The position numbers and the translations under genes were made by a program. Below the pieces are notes generated by a model, which was given only the letters and a program-made list of their open reading frames with translations, searched no databases and was not told where the DNA came from. A stretch of 64,000 bases of DNA, taken from Cyanobacterium stanieri LEGE 03274 (GTDB lineage Bacteria > Cyanobacteriota > Cyanobacteriia > Cyanobacteriales > Cyanobacteriaceae). The stretch spans positions 62,001-126,000 of the forward strand of contig NZ_JADEWC010000001.1 of the NCBI RefSeq assembly GCF_015207825.1, read 5' to 3'. Below are positions 1 to 8,971 of the stretch, piece by piece; position 1 is the first letter of the stretch, and the number at the start of each line of letters is the position of its first letter.

Positions 1-861
1 GGCGATGTCTCCTGTGGCAAAAATATTTTTATGGGATACACTTTGTAGGGTATTACTAATTAAAATAAATCCTTGTTCATCAAGGGTGATTTCAGTATTT
101 TTAAGCCAAGGTGCAGGAGAAGGGTTGGTGACTAAAAATGTATAGTCGCTGGATATTTTTTCTTTTTTTTGGGTAATAATTGCATTGGGTAATATTTCAA
201 TAATTTCTGTGTTAAAAATTACTTTAATACCTTTATTTTTTAAAATTTTACTAACAATATTTATGGCTAATTGATTATAATTACGGAGAATTGTTTCATT
301 CCTACTAATAACAGTAATGTTAACTTTTTTAATAGTATTAAGATTAGTTAGTTTTTGGAACATATTTAGGGCTAGTTCTACTCCTCCTGCCCCTGCTCCA
401 ATAATATTTAAATTAATATTTTCTTGATTTGTTTGATGACATTTACTAATAATTTTATCCCATTCTTTTAGTAAAGTTGAGACGGGTTTTGCAGGGATGC
501 TATATTCTGTTGCTCCTTTTATCCGAGATTGTTTGGGGGGGCTTCCGATGTCGATGGAGAGGTAGTCATATGGAATAATTTTCCCTGATTTACAAATTAC
601 TTTTTGTTGTTTAGGATTTATATTAATCACTTGATCAATAATTAATTTTATTTTAGTTTTTTTACTTAGTTTTTCTAGGTTAATATGGGTTTGTTCAAAG
701 TTATAATATCCTGCAATATAGGCGGGGAGCATTCCTGAATAGGGAGTATTTTTTACTTCATTAATTAAGATAATTTCAATATTTTTTATGGGATTGTCAT
801 AATACATTTTAAGGGCGATCGCATGGCTATGACCACCCCCAATTAAAACTAATTTTGTCAT
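1..861 (-). CDS. FAD-dependent NDH-like oxidoreductase, likely N-terminal part of a SelD fusion (partial)
   Basis: The gene runs off the left edge; 287 codons are visible. The protein opens with a dinucleotide-binding signature (LVLIGGGHSHAIALK, residues 4-18), has TPYSGMLPAYIAGYY near residue 40, a second Rossmann motif (IIGAGAGGVELAL) and an ATGDIA motif at the window edge, as in pyridine nucleotide-disulfide oxidoreductases. The GGGHSHA and TPYSGMLP-YIAG motifs are typical of the oxidoreductase domain fused ahead of selenide, water dikinase (SelD) in cyanobacteria. Whether a SelD domain follows cannot be seen. The ATG at 861 overlaps the TGA of the upstream kinase gene by 4 bp (ATGA), so the two are probably co-translated. 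A stand-alone type-2-like NADH dehydrogenase is the alternative. Confidence 0.75.
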   Translation of the reverse strand, partial: MTKLVLIGGGHSHAIALKMYYDNPIKNIEIILINEVKNTPYSGMLPAYIAGYYNFEQTHINLEKLSKKTKIKLIIDQVININPKQQKVICKSGKIIPYDYLSIDIGSPPKQSRIKGATEYSIPAKPVSTLLKEWDKIISKCHQTNQENINLNIIGAGAGGVELALNMFQKLTNLNTIKKVNITVISRNETILRNYNQLAINIVSKILKNKGIKVIFNTEIIEILPNAIITQKKEKISSDYTFLVTNPSPAPWLKNTEITLDEQGFILISNTLQSVSHKNIFATGDIA

Positions 862-1955
862 AATGGTTCTTCATGTTGAGGAATATTAATAATAAATTTT
901 GTTCCTTTATTTTCTTCACTTTCGACGCTAATTTCTCCCCCATGAATTTCCACGGCACTTTTAACAATGGATAAACCTAACCCATTACCTTTTATGCCTC
1001 CAACGTTATCAGCCCTTTCAAATAATTGAAATAGTTTATGTTGATAACTATCAGGAATACCGATACCATAATCTTGTATGGTAAGACAAATATTATTTTC
1101 TTCACAGCACAACGTTAAATCTATATCTCCCCCTTCTGGAGAATATTTGATGGCGTTAGAGATTAAATTATTGAGGATATGATGTAACATTTTCCTATCA
1201 AGGTAAGCCTCACAGGATGAATGTTGACAGTGAAAATTAATGGTGTGTTTATCGTTTAAATTATTTTGCTCATCAATTAAACCTTGGAGAAATTCCACTA
1301 AATCAAACTGGTTGGGATAGAGGGTAATTTTTCCTTCTTCTGCTTTACTGATTAATAATAAATCTTCGAGAGAATCGTTCATTTCAACGATCGCACTTTT
1401 GATAAAATTAAAATATCTCTCTTTTTTATCAGGAGATAACTTATCTCCATAGTCCTTGATCAACTCAGTGTATCCCAAAATGCTGGTAAGGGGCGCTCGT
1501 AAATCGTGGGAAGCGGTAGCCAAGGCCTGAGTTTTAATTTGATTGAGTTTTTTTTGTTTCAGTAAGTCGGATTCTGTGCGGGAATCTTCTTCAAATTTAG
1601 ATAAAGCAATGGTGATGGTTGTGCTGATGTCAGCAATTTTGTAAGGCTTAACCAAATAGCCATAGGCAGGAGTTTTTTGAGCCCTTTGGAGGGTTTGGGC
1701 ATCCGCATAGGCACTTAAATAGATAATGGGAATTTTTAACTCTTGATAGATAGCTTGGGCGGCGGTAATACCATCCATCGAGCCTTTGAGCATAATATCC
1801 ATCAAAATTAAATCGGGTAGAGAATCCTTAGCCTTTTGAATTGCTTTTTCCCCTTTACTAACAATACCAATTACCTCATATCCTAGTTTTTTTAAATCGA
1901 GGGAAAGACTCTCAGCCGCAATTAGCTCGTCTTCAACTATCAATATCTTATACAT
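858..1955 (-). CDS. Response regulator-histidine kinase hybrid (REC-HisKA-HATPase)
   Basis: A 365-residue soluble two-component protein. Residues 1-120 form a receiver domain with the acidic pair E8/D9, phospho-acceptor D53 (LILMDIML) and the conserved lysine (YLVKPYK). A HisKA domain follows with H-box ASHDLRAPLTSILGY near residue 152. The C-terminal ATPase domain shows the N box (NNLISNAIKYSPEGG), G1 (QDYGIGIP), F box (LFQLFERAD) and G2 (GNGLGLSIVKSA). There is no sensor or membrane segment, so input probably comes from a separate kinase through the receiver. Its stop codon overlaps the start of the SelD-like oxidoreductase gene by 4 bp. The pathway and output are unknown. Confidence 0.88.
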   Translation of the reverse strand: MYKILIVEDELIAAESLSLDLKKLGYEVIGIVSKGEKAIQKAKDSLPDLILMDIMLKGSMDGITAAQAIYQELKIPIIYLSAYADAQTLQRAQKTPAYGYLVKPYKIADISTTITIALSKFEEDSRTESDLLKQKKLNQIKTQALATASHDLRAPLTSILGYTELIKDYGDKLSPDKKERYFNFIKSAIVEMNDSLEDLLLISKAEEGKITLYPNQFDLVEFLQGLIDEQNNLNDKHTINFHCQHSSCEAYLDRKMLHHILNNLISNAIKYSPEGGDIDLTLCCEENNICLTIQDYGIGIPDSYQHKLFQLFERADNVGGIKGNGLGLSIVKSAVEIHGGEISVESEENKGTKFIINIPQHEEPL

Positions 1956-2088
1956 ACCCTTTGAAATGGTAAATAGTCTGGGATTCTACTCTGATGATTT
2001 AATCTATAGTCTCCTTGTCTAATTATATTCCTTTGGGCTGGTTTAATATCTAAACCCTTTACAAACTTAACTTAATAATAATATGACT

Positions 2089-2670
2089 TCATGATAGAGA
2101 AAAAAGGTTTTTTAATAACGGTAACAAGCCCTCTAAAGCAATTCCTCGATGACTGATTTTATCCTTAGTTTTAGGGGCAATTTCTGCAAAAGTTTGTCCG
2201 ATTTCTGGTATATAAAAAATAGGATCATAACCAAATCCCCCTTGCCCTTGTCGTTGAGTTAATATTTCCCCTCGACAGATGCCCTCATTTTGCAACCTTA
2301 TTTTACCATCTCCAGAGGCGATCGCCACGGCACACACAAACTGAGCTTGACGATTAGTTTCCCCCTCCAACTCCTTCAAAACCCGATCAATACAAGCATC
2401 TGGGCTAGAAGCATACCGAGCTGAAAAAAGACCGGGCGCACCATTCAAAGCATCAATCATCAAACCAGAGTCATCGGCGATCGCCCATTCTCCCATAGCC
2501 AAAGCCACCTGACTAGCCTTTAACATAGCATTTTCCATAAAAGTTGAACCAGTTTCCTCCACCTCCAAATCCTTCGGCTTCAAAACCAACTCAACATCCA
2601 AACCCCTTAAATAACCCTCAAACTCCTTCAATTTACCAGGGTTACTTGTCGCCAATACTAACTTTTTCAC
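2089..2670 (-). CDS. rdgB: Non-canonical purine NTP pyrophosphatase, RdgB/HAM1 family
   Basis: About 193 residues, the normal family length. It hydrolyses ITP, XTP and dITP to monophosphates, keeping deaminated purines out of DNA and RNA. Visible signatures are LVLATSNPGKLKEF at the N terminus, ADDSGLMIDALNGAPGLFSARY in the middle, GGFGYDPIFYIPE and KDKISHRGIAL toward the C terminus, all diagnostic. Two starts are possible: a TTG at 2676 (adding two residues) and a GTG at 2670; the family usually begins MKKLVLAT, which favours the GTG. Neither has a clear Shine-Dalgarno sequence. It lies alone between the kinase gene and a Rossmann-fold gene on the same strand. Confidence 0.93.
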   Translation of the reverse strand: MKKLVLATSNPGKLKEFEGYLRGLDVELVLKPKDLEVEETGSTFMENAMLKASQVALAMGEWAIADDSGLMIDALNGAPGLFSARYASSPDACIDRVLKELEGETNRQAQFVCAVAIASGDGKIRLQNEGICRGEILTQRQGQGGFGYDPIFYIPEIGQTFAEIAPKTKDKISHRGIALEGLLPLLKNLFSLS

Positions 2671-2804
2671 AGACAAAATACTTTATAAACAATCAAATAT
2701 AATTGTAGCCCCAAACACTCAGCCATTAGTAATCAGCTATCAGTTTCCAAAAAACACTGAAAGCCGACAACCTTTAGCTAAAACGGCATCGACAATGAAC
2801 TTCA

Positions 2805-3308
2805 CTAATCAAAGTAAAACAAAGTCACAACCTTTCTTTGCTCCTCCGCCTCCTCACAGGTTTTCATTAGAGTATGACTATCATGAAAAGCAAAACAAAT
2901 TAACTGTTGACAACGAGAGATAATTTCTCGGTTACAATCCGCACTCGCTTCCCCCAAAGAGAGATGATTATGATCAGGATTTTCCACCAAGTGAATTACC
3001 TTTTGTAACTGTTCTTGAGACTCCTTAGGCTGACGATCTAAACTTTGAGGTAGAATCACCGTTAAAAGATTAGGATCAGCCCTCATCGCCCCTCTAATAG
3101 CCGCAGAATTAGTTCCTGCAGCCCCGGACGTGATTAAACGATTACCTCCCAATACAAGGGCATAACTCATCATCTCAATCAGGTGTTGATGAGTTATCGG
3201 CACATGGCGTGAACCTAGCAAAGCGATTTTCTTAGAGCTAGTTTGTTGAATAGCCGCTAATTCCTGTGCTAGGGTGTCTAAATTTGAAATTTCTAGTGCT
3301 TGACTCAA
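2805..3308 (-). CDS. Rossmann-fold protein of the DprA/LOG-like superfamily
   Basis: A 167-residue protein whose core reads KIALLGSRHVPITH, then RLITSGAAGTNSAAIRGA, resembling the nucleotide-binding Rossmann fold of DprA (Smf) and lysine decarboxylase-like (LOG) proteins. Cyanobacterial relatives are often labelled DNA recombination-mediator protein A, but the protein lacks the SAM and winged-helix regions of full DprA, so a role in DNA uptake is not established. The start appears to be a TTG at 3308; no ATG occurs before the conserved core and no strong ribosome-binding site is visible. Function unknown beyond the fold. Confidence 0.7.
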   Translation of the reverse strand: MSQALEISNLDTLAQELAAIQQTSSKKIALLGSRHVPITHQHLIEMMSYALVLGGNRLITSGAAGTNSAAIRGAMRADPNLLTVILPQSLDRQPKESQEQLQKVIHLVENPDHNHLSLGEASADCNREIISRCQQLICFAFHDSHTLMKTCEEAEEQRKVVTLFYFD

Positions 3309-3407
3309 AGACTGTTAATTTATCGTTAAATTTCCCATGCTATTCTAACAAATGATTCATCATTCCGATCCAGTAATCTTTAATTTTATTGTTTTACTTC
3401 CTAAAAC

Positions 3408-3436
3408 TTGCCTTTTATTTCAGATCTTGATATAAT
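3408..3436 (+). promoter_or_regulatory. Sigma70-type promoter of tRNA-Val
   Basis: TTGCCT at 3408-3413 and a consensus TATAAT at 3431-3436 are separated by exactly 17 bp. The tRNA begins 18 nt after the -10 box, so the transcript would start about 10 nt ahead of the mature 5' end. Confidence 0.75.
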
Positions 3437-3453
3437 TTTAGACTGTAGATTAA

Positions 3454-3527
3454 GGACGTATAGCTCAGTTGGTTAGAGTACATCGTTGACATCGATGGGG
3501 TCGCCTGTTCGAGTCAGGCTACGTCCA
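3454..3527 (+). tRNA. tRNA-Val(GAC)
   Basis: A 74-nt cloverleaf. The acceptor stem GGACGTA pairs perfectly with TACGTCC at 3520-3526, followed by discriminator A. The D-arm contains TAGCTCAGTTGGTTAGAGTA; the anticodon arm is CATCG-TTGACAT-CGATG, giving anticodon GAC (Val, GUC/GUU codons); the T-loop is GTTCGAGTC. CCA is not encoded. A strong promoter lies just upstream, and a protein gene on the opposite strand ends 8 nt downstream. Confidence 0.96.
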
Positions 3528-3535
3528 TATAATAA

Positions 3536-3925
3536 TTAAGCTAAAGTTTCTGGGCAATAACCCAATCCCTTAGCAAATTGTAAACGAAAGGCTTCTATCT
3601 CCGTGGTGGTAGGGATACCATGGGAAACGATCGCCACTTGATAATCAACCATAACTTTAACGGGAGGTTCTCCCATATCAAGGCTACAAAACACTAAATT
3701 CATTTTCACCTTAGGATGATAAACATATCCTATCTCCTCTAAAAATGCTCTCAAATTCCCATACTGCCATTGGGTTAAAAGATAAGGTGCTTTGAGACGA
3801 ATTATCCAACCATTAACCTGATTAACAAGGGTTAATTCCGACTCCTGAAATAAAGGATTTTTAACTAAAAAGTTGATTAGCCTAATTACTAAACTAGCAT
3901 TATCAATAAAATATATATATTCCAT
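3536..3925 (-). CDS. Conserved hypothetical protein (129 aa)
   Basis: A soluble 129-residue protein without a recognisable catalytic motif. The N terminus is MEYIYFIDNASLVIRLINFL; the middle alternates short hydrophobic strands and helices (GWIIRLKAPYLLTQWQYGNL) and the C terminus reads FRLQFAKGLGYCPETLA. The ATG at 3925 is supported by a good Shine-Dalgarno sequence, GAGGGG, 6 nt upstream. The gene is convergent with tRNA-Val. It looks like a cyanobacterial small protein of unknown function; I cannot assign a family. Confidence 0.7.
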   Translation of the reverse strand: MEYIYFIDNASLVIRLINFLVKNPLFQESELTLVNQVNGWIIRLKAPYLLTQWQYGNLRAFLEEIGYVYHPKVKMNLVFCSLDMGEPPVKVMVDYQVAIVSHGIPTTTEIEAFRLQFAKGLGYCPETLA

Positions 3926-4165
3926 GGTTTTCCCCTCAATTCCCCTTTTCTTTATCTTTTCTTTATATTTACAGATTATGCGTCCCTTACATAAGGGGTA
4001 AATTACCCTTTATAAAGAATCAGATATGGGGAATATTACCCAATTTCTATGGGAAATCCGTTGAAATCATAAATTATCTCCAGTTCGGGATAAAATTTTT
4101 TATTTAAGGCGGGGAATAGGGAATGGGCAATAGAAAATATATCATCACTCCCCTTGCAATGAATT

Positions 4166-4344
4166 ATATCAAGTTCGGATAATTCATTATAAATAGATTG
4201 TGCCTTGGCAGTTGCCCCACCGTGTAATGAATTACACGGCTAATGGTAATTCGTTCAATAAATTGAACTATTCTACCTGTACTCCCCATCACCTGCCACC
4301 TGAGACATCACTCTAATTTGTAAGTGATCAAAGGGACTTGATAT
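4166..4344 (+). repeat. MITE-like element family A, copy 1
   Basis: 179 bp bounded by perfect 9-bp terminal inverted repeats ATATCAAGT and ACTTGATAT. Inside are two palindromes, CCGTGTAATGAATTACACGG (4220-4239) and GTTCAATAAATTGAAC (4253-4268). Related copies lie at 33962-34109, 37235-37383 and 41873-42020. This copy is about 30 bp longer than the others because of unrelated sequence to the right of the second palindrome. No transposase is encoded. Confidence 0.8.
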
Positions 4345-4365
4345 TAGAATTAATTTGATGCTTAC

Positions 4366-4395
4366 AAAAAAATCCTCCCCCAATGAAGGAGAGGA
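4366..4395 (-). terminator. Rho-independent terminator of pflB
   Basis: On the minus strand an 8-bp stem (TCCTCTCC with GGGGAGGA, one G-U pair, 7-nt loop) is followed by seven T residues. It lies 22 nt after the pflB stop codon. Confidence 0.8.
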
Positions 4396-4417
4396 GACAC
4401 AGAAACAAAAATCAGGA

Positions 4418-6688
4418 TTATAATTGAGCGTGGAAAGTACGGTTAATTACATCTAACTGTTGCTCACGGGTAAGTTTAATAAAGTTCACCGCATAACCTG
4501 ACACCCTGATGGTAAGCTGAGGATATTGTTCAGGATGATCCATGGCATCAAGGAGCGTTTCTCGATTGAGGACGTTAATATTAATATGGTGTCCTGTATC
4601 GTGAAAATAACCATCCAACATCCCCGCAAGGTTATTAATTCTTATGTCAGGGGTTTTACCCAGCGCCTCAGGCACAATGGAGAAGGTATAAGAAATACCA
4701 TCTTGGGCATCTTCGTAGGGCAATTTCGCCACAGAAGCCATAGAGGCGATCGCACCGTTGGTATCCCTGCCGTGCATAGGGTTTGCCCCGGGGGCAAAAG
4801 GTTCACCTGCTTTTCTGCCGTCAGGAGTGCTACCCGTTTTTTTACCATACACCACATTAGAAGTGATAGTTAACACCGACTGAGTAGGTACAGCATTGCG
4901 ATAGGTTTTATTTTTGCGTACCTTATTCATAAAGGTAGTCATAATATTAGCAGTGATAGTGTCCACCCGATCATCATTATTACCAAACTTGGGATAATCA
5001 CCCTCCACCTCGTAATCTACTGCCAAACCAGCCTCATTACGGATAACTTTTACCCTGCTATACTTCATCGCCGACAGGGCATCCCCCACCACCGACAAAC
5101 CAGCAATACCACAAGCCATGGTGCGATAAACATCCCGATCATGTAATGCCATCTCAATACGTTCGTAAGCATACTTATCGTGCATATAATGAATGACATT
5201 CAAAGTATTAACATATAACTTGGCTAACCAGTCGATAAGGAGGTCAAATTTTGCCGTTACCTCTTCATAATCAAGATATTCTGAAGTGATAGGCGCATAG
5301 GCGGGGGCAACTTGCATCGCTGTATTTTCATCCTTACCGCCGTTGATGGCATATAATAAAGCCTTGGCAAGATTTACCCTAGCGCCGAAAAACTGCATTT
5401 GTTTACCGATACGCATCGCCGACACACAACAGGCAATGCCATAATCATCCCCATATTCGGGGCGCATCAAGTCATCGTTTTCATATTGAATCGAGCTTGT
5501 ATCGATGGAAACTTTCGCCACATAACGTTTGAAGGCTAGGGGTAGTTTTTCAGACCATAAAATGGTTAAATTGGGTTCAGGGGCAGGGCCTAGGTTATAA
5601 AGGGTATGGAGGAAGCGGAAACTGGTTTTTGTCACCAAGGGGCGTCCATCTAAACCCACACCACCAATGACTTCCGTTACCCACACTGGATCTGCGGCGA
5701 ATAATTGGTTATACTCAGGAGCACGGAGAAATCTTACCATGCGCAATTTGATCACGAATTGATCGATTAATTCTTGGGCTTCGCTTTCGCTGATTAATCT
5801 TTTTTCTAAGTCTTTTTGAATGTAGATGTCGAGGAAAGTAGATACACGCCCTAAGGACATGGCAGCGCCGTTTTGTTCTTTTACCGCCCCTAAATAGCCA
5901 AAATAGAGCCATTGTAGGGCTTCGGTGGCGTTTTGGGCAGGGCGACTTATATCAAACCCATAACTACCTGCCATCTCTTTTAATTCATGGAGGGCTTTGA
6001 TTTGTTCGGTGATTTCTTCCCGTAGGCGGATGGTGTCTTCATCCATTACATCTACTTCGAGGGAAAGGAGTTGATTTTGTTTATCTTCTATGAGGAAATC
6101 CACCCCATACAATGCCACACGGCGATAATCGCCGATGATTCTTCCTCTACCGTAGGCATCGGGTAAACCTGTAATAATCCCCGATTTACGGGCTTTTCTC
6201 ATCTCGGTGGTGTAGGCAGAGAATACGCCATCGTTATGGGTTTTACGATATTGGTTGAATATATCATGGATTAAGGGATCGATGGTATAGCCATAAGCCT
6301 CGAGAGATTTTTCTACTACCCTAATTCCACCATTGGGCATAATGGCACGTTTGAGGGGTTTATCGGTTTGTAAGCCGACAATTTTTTCTAAGTCTTTATT
6401 GATGTAACCTGCACCGTAGGCGGTGATACTAGAGGGGATTTTGGTTTCTGCGTCTAATACTCCTTTTTCTCTTTCTTGTTTCATCAGCAATTTAACCTCT
6501 GTCCACAGATTGTGGGTGGTGGGGGTTGCATCCCTTAAAAATGATTCGTCACCGTCATAGGGGGTATAATTGCGTTGGATAAAGTCTCGGACGTTAATTT
6601 CTTGTTGCCATTTTCCGCTCTCAAATTCTTCCCAGATGGGTTTGTTTTGTGTGGAGTTGGAGGCGGTTTTGTCTGTCATCATTACCAT
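4418..6688 (-). CDS. pflB: Pyruvate formate-lyase (formate C-acetyltransferase)
   Basis: A 756-residue glycyl-radical enzyme converting pyruvate and CoA to acetyl-CoA and formate in anaerobic metabolism. Length and sequence follow the E. coli enzyme throughout. The catalytic cysteine pair sits in [20 protein letters not shown] near residue 420, and the radical glycine is G731 in RVSGYAVNF, 26 residues from the C terminus. Substrate-site stretches such as [22 protein letters not shown] and [20 protein letters not shown] are intact, so the protein should be functional once activated. Three nearby ATG codons (6688, 6682, 6679) could start it. No activating enzyme (PflA) or formate transporter gene lies in this window. 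The enzyme is oxygen-sensitive, so it presumably works in dark anoxic fermentation. Confidence 0.97.
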   Translation of the reverse strand: MVMMTDKTASNSTQNKPIWEEFESGKWQQEINVRDFIQRNYTPYDGDESFLRDATPTTHNLWTEVKLLMKQEREKGVLDAETKIPSSITAYGAGYINKDLEKIVGLQTDKPLKRAIMPNGGIRVVEKSLEAYGYTIDPLIHDIFNQYRKTHNDGVFSAYTTEMRKARKSGIITGLPDAYGRGRIIGDYRRVALYGVDFLIEDKQNQLLSLEVDVMDEDTIRLREEITEQIKALHELKEMAGSYGFDISRPAQNATEALQWLYFGYLGAVKEQNGAAMSLGRVSTFLDIYIQKDLEKRLISESEAQELIDQFVIKLRMVRFLRAPEYNQLFAADPVWVTEVIGGVGLDGRPLVTKTSFRFLHTLYNLGPAPEPNLTILWSEKLPLAFKRYVAKVSIDTSSIQYENDDLMRPEYGDDYGIACCVSAMRIGKQMQFFGARVNLAKALLYAINGGKDENTAMQVAPAYAPITSEYLDYEEVTAKFDLLIDWLAKLYVNTLNVIHYMHDKYAYERIEMALHDRDVYRTMACGIAGLSVVGDALSAMKYSRVKVIRNEAGLAVDYEVEGDYPKFGNNDDRVDTITANIMTTFMNKVRKNKTYRNAVPTQSVLTITSNVVYGKKTGSTPDGRKAGEPFAPGANPMHGRDTNGAIASMASVAKLPYEDAQDGISYTFSIVPEALGKTPDIRINNLAGMLDGYFHDTGHHININVLNRETLLDAMDHPEQYPQLTIRVSGYAVNFIKLTREQQLDVINRTFHAQL

Positions 6689-6998
6689 ATGTTGCGATCT
6701 AGCTTTTTTCTTTTGGTTGCTAGTCCTCCTATCTCTTATTATACTTCTTGGGTTTAGGGGCGATCGTTTAGTTTTGTAAATCCTTGTAATTGATTAAGGT
6801 GCGCTGGATGAGCCAGAAATTAGCTATACATTAATACTTCCATAGCAGGTGATGGGGAGATAGGGAGATGAGGAGTAAGTTTACTAATGGTTTAATTACT
6901 CATTATTTACCCCTTTACAAGACTATAAATTGTATCCTGAACTCAAGTTAATTTATTATATTATCGATTATAATCAGCCTTATTTTTTCAATGATATT
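6689..6998. other. Intergenic, upstream of pflB
   Basis: 310 bp between pflB and the SGNH hydrolase gene. It should contain the pflB promoter, but no convincing -35/-10 pair or regulator box can be named. A G-rich low-complexity tract (AGGTGATGGGGAGATAGGGAGATGAG region, 6846-6872) resembles the short tandem tracts seen elsewhere in the window. Confidence 0.5.
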
Positions 6999-7919
6999 CT
7001 AGTGTAAAGTAATGTTTTTTTGCCAATGATTTACCAATAGCTTATTCCCTTCATGGCTAAGATGAATATGATCATGGTATAAGTCATCAGGATTAGAATA
7101 GCTTTTGAATAGAGGTAAAAAATCAGTATATGTAATTTCTAATTCATTAACAAGATAATTTAGTCTTTCCCTTGCTTTGATTTCATAATCTTTAGAAAAA
7201 GGAGCGAATACTTCTCTTTTTAAGGGAGTTAACGCTAGAAAAAAGTCCATTTTATCTTTTTTTGCTATTTCATAAATATCTTTAACTGCTTTTAAATTCA
7301 TAGCAACCACATCTCCTGTTTCTTTCGGGATATTCCTTAAATCAGGATGAATGGGTAAAGGTAAAACTTTTTTAAAAAATTCTTCTAAGGCCAATAAGGG
7401 TTTTTTATCAGGATAATTAAGAGCTTTTCCTACTTGAATACTAGAAGGAGCAAAGCTAAATAAATCGTCGGTATTTAATACCAAAATTAAAATATTTCCC
7501 GAAAAACTTCCGTACTTTTGTAAATATGCTAACTCGTTACGAGCGCCCCAGGAATTTGCAGAAATATTTAAAACTTCTACTTGATTTAAGGAAGATTGAT
7601 TATTAATAATTTTTTGCTCTAATAAACTAGAAAGAGTCTCTTTTTGATCAGTCCACCAACCACCGTTAACAATAGAATCACCCAATAATATTATGCGAAA
7701 AGTATTTTTTTCTTTCTGTTTTTTTATCTCATCATAACGCATAGAATAACTATTTATTTTAATCAAATTACCATTGCGCCTAGTAACCTGATTTGGTGCT
7801 ATTAAGTATCCAATTTCAGGATCTTTAATATAAATTAAAGGATTACCAAAACCCCATTTTATTCTCAAAAATATTTCTAATAATACAATAAAAATAACTA
7901 GAAAAAAAATAAAATTCAT
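6999..7919 (-). CDS. Membrane-anchored SGNH/GDSL-family hydrolase
   Basis: A 306-residue protein with one N-terminal membrane segment (MNFIFFLVIFIVLLEIFLRI, residues 1-20), so the body probably lies outside the cytoplasm. The block I motif IILLGDSIVNGG holds the nucleophilic serine, ISANSWGA fits the block with the oxyanion residues, and HDHIHLSHEG near the C terminus supplies the catalytic Asp-x-x-His. These identify an SGNH hydrolase; the substrate could be an acyl or acetyl ester on a polysaccharide or lipid, but nothing decides it. The start ATG lies 6 bp beyond the SHOCT-protein stop codon, so the two genes are likely co-transcribed. Confidence 0.8.
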   Translation of the reverse strand: MNFIFFLVIFIVLLEIFLRIKWGFGNPLIYIKDPEIGYLIAPNQVTRRNGNLIKINSYSMRYDEIKKQKEKNTFRIILLGDSIVNGGWWTDQKETLSSLLEQKIINNQSSLNQVEVLNISANSWGARNELAYLQKYGSFSGNILILVLNTDDLFSFAPSSIQVGKALNYPDKKPLLALEEFFKKVLPLPIHPDLRNIPKETGDVVAMNLKAVKDIYEIAKKDKMDFFLALTPLKREVFAPFSKDYEIKARERLNYLVNELEITYTDFLPLFKSYSNPDDLYHDHIHLSHEGNKLLVNHWQKNITLH

Positions 7920-7925
7920 AATCTT

Positions 7926-8777
7926 TTAAAGAGAAGCAATTTTTTGATCATATTCTGCTTGAGTAAGAATACCACTATTTAAAGCCTCTTTTAATTTAAT
8001 CATTTTAATTCGATTACGTTCAGCATATCTTTCTCTCAGAATTTGCTCCCTTGTTTGTGCGTCCATTTGCTCTAATTTTGATGAGTATTCTTCTTGATTC
8101 AAAATACCTTGGGCAAAGGCTTCTTGTAGCTGTTTTATTTTATTCTCAATGATGCAGTTAACTTCATAATCATCAATTTGCTTTTCTAAAATAGATTTTT
8201 TTTGATTAAATTCTCCCTCCGTTAAAATGTCATTAGCAAAAGCATCCTCTAATCTAGCTATCTCCGCTTCTAAGTTATCAATAATTTCTTTTTGCTCAGA
8301 AGTTTTATAATGTGAAGAATCATTTGGTTTATCGGAATACCATACCTCAGATTCCTGAGTTTTATTTTCCATTGGTTGTACCCTTGTTAACTGAGAATTT
8401 CTTTCCAGATAACTAATTAATTCATTTTCCAAAACAAAACTCCAACTCGCCCCAGCAATTCCCGTTAAGTAGGTTAAACCTCCCGTAAAAATTGCCCCTA
8501 AACTAGCCCCTGCTATATTTTGAATCCATTTTCCCCTCGAGGTTTCGATAATGAATTCTTTTCCATTATCTTGAGAGGGATAAATCTTGACTTTAAAAGC
8601 GATGTTAGTTCCTAATATAGTACGAATGCCATCGGTTTTTTTGGCTTGAACAATATAAACACCACTTTTTAAAACTCCCTCCACTTGATATTGTTTACCC
8701 TTAAACCATAACATCACATCCTGATAAACTTTATCTAAATCTCGATAATTATTGAGTACGAAATAATTTTTTGCCAT
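7926..8777 (-). CDS. SHOCT-repeat protein with hydrophobic hairpin
   Basis: 283 residues. The N-terminal 100 residues form an unidentified domain (MAKNYFVLNNYRDLDKVYQD onward) ending in a glycine-rich hydrophobic hairpin, IAGASLGAIFTGGLTYLTG, that may insert in a membrane. The C-terminal half holds three copies of the SHOCT motif (short helical module, pattern L-x-A-x-x-x-G-I-L-T-x-x-E-Y-x-x-K): around residues 172-196, 213-239 and 257-283. SHOCT modules usually mediate oligomerisation or membrane association. An AGGAG sits only 2 nt before the ATG at 8777. The SGNH hydrolase gene follows after 6 bp, suggesting a joint role at the cell envelope. Exact function unknown. Confidence 0.75.
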   Translation of the reverse strand: MAKNYFVLNNYRDLDKVYQDVMLWFKGKQYQVEGVLKSGVYIVQAKKTDGIRTILGTNIAFKVKIYPSQDNGKEFIIETSRGKWIQNIAGASLGAIFTGGLTYLTGIAGASWSFVLENELISYLERNSQLTRVQPMENKTQESEVWYSDKPNDSSHYKTSEQKEIIDNLEAEIARLEDAFANDILTEGEFNQKKSILEKQIDDYEVNCIIENKIKQLQEAFAQGILNQEEYSSKLEQMDAQTREQILRERYAERNRIKMIKLKEALNSGILTQAEYDQKIASL

Positions 8778-8902
8778 AACTCCTGATTACCCAAGGCAAT
8801 ATTTACTAACGTCCAAAACTTCCTAAACTTTATTATATCTACTCTTACGGTGTTGAGAGTTGAAGGATAACCACACCTGTTAAATTTATTTTGATATCCA
8901 CC

Positions 8903-8931
8903 TTGCATTTTTTTTAAGCGATTGCTATAAT
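8903..8931 (+). promoter_or_regulatory. Sigma70-type promoter of tRNA-Leu
   Basis: TTGCAT at 8903-8908 and TATAAT at 8926-8931 are 17 bp apart. The tRNA begins 41 nt after the -10 box. Confidence 0.75.
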
Positions 8932-8971
8932 AGTTATCTGTGAGCAATTCACAAACAAACCCTAAAGTCTA

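Larger units (their letters stand above)
3926..4417. other. Intergenic region with MITE-like element
   Basis: About 490 bp between a hypothetical gene and pflB. It contains a short hairpin-forming stretch near 3985-4015 (GGGGTAAATTACCC), one copy of the dispersed element with inverted termini (4166-4344) and the pflB terminator (4366-4395). No gene is seen. Confidence 0.7.

Noticed and set aside
2805-3308. Full DprA competence protein
   Set aside because: Only the Rossmann-like core is present at 167 residues; SAM and winged-helix parts of DprA are missing.
4526-4873. 115-codon frame on the plus strand inside pflB
   Set aside because: It lies entirely antisense to conserved pflB sequence and its arginine-rich translation has no protein-like features.
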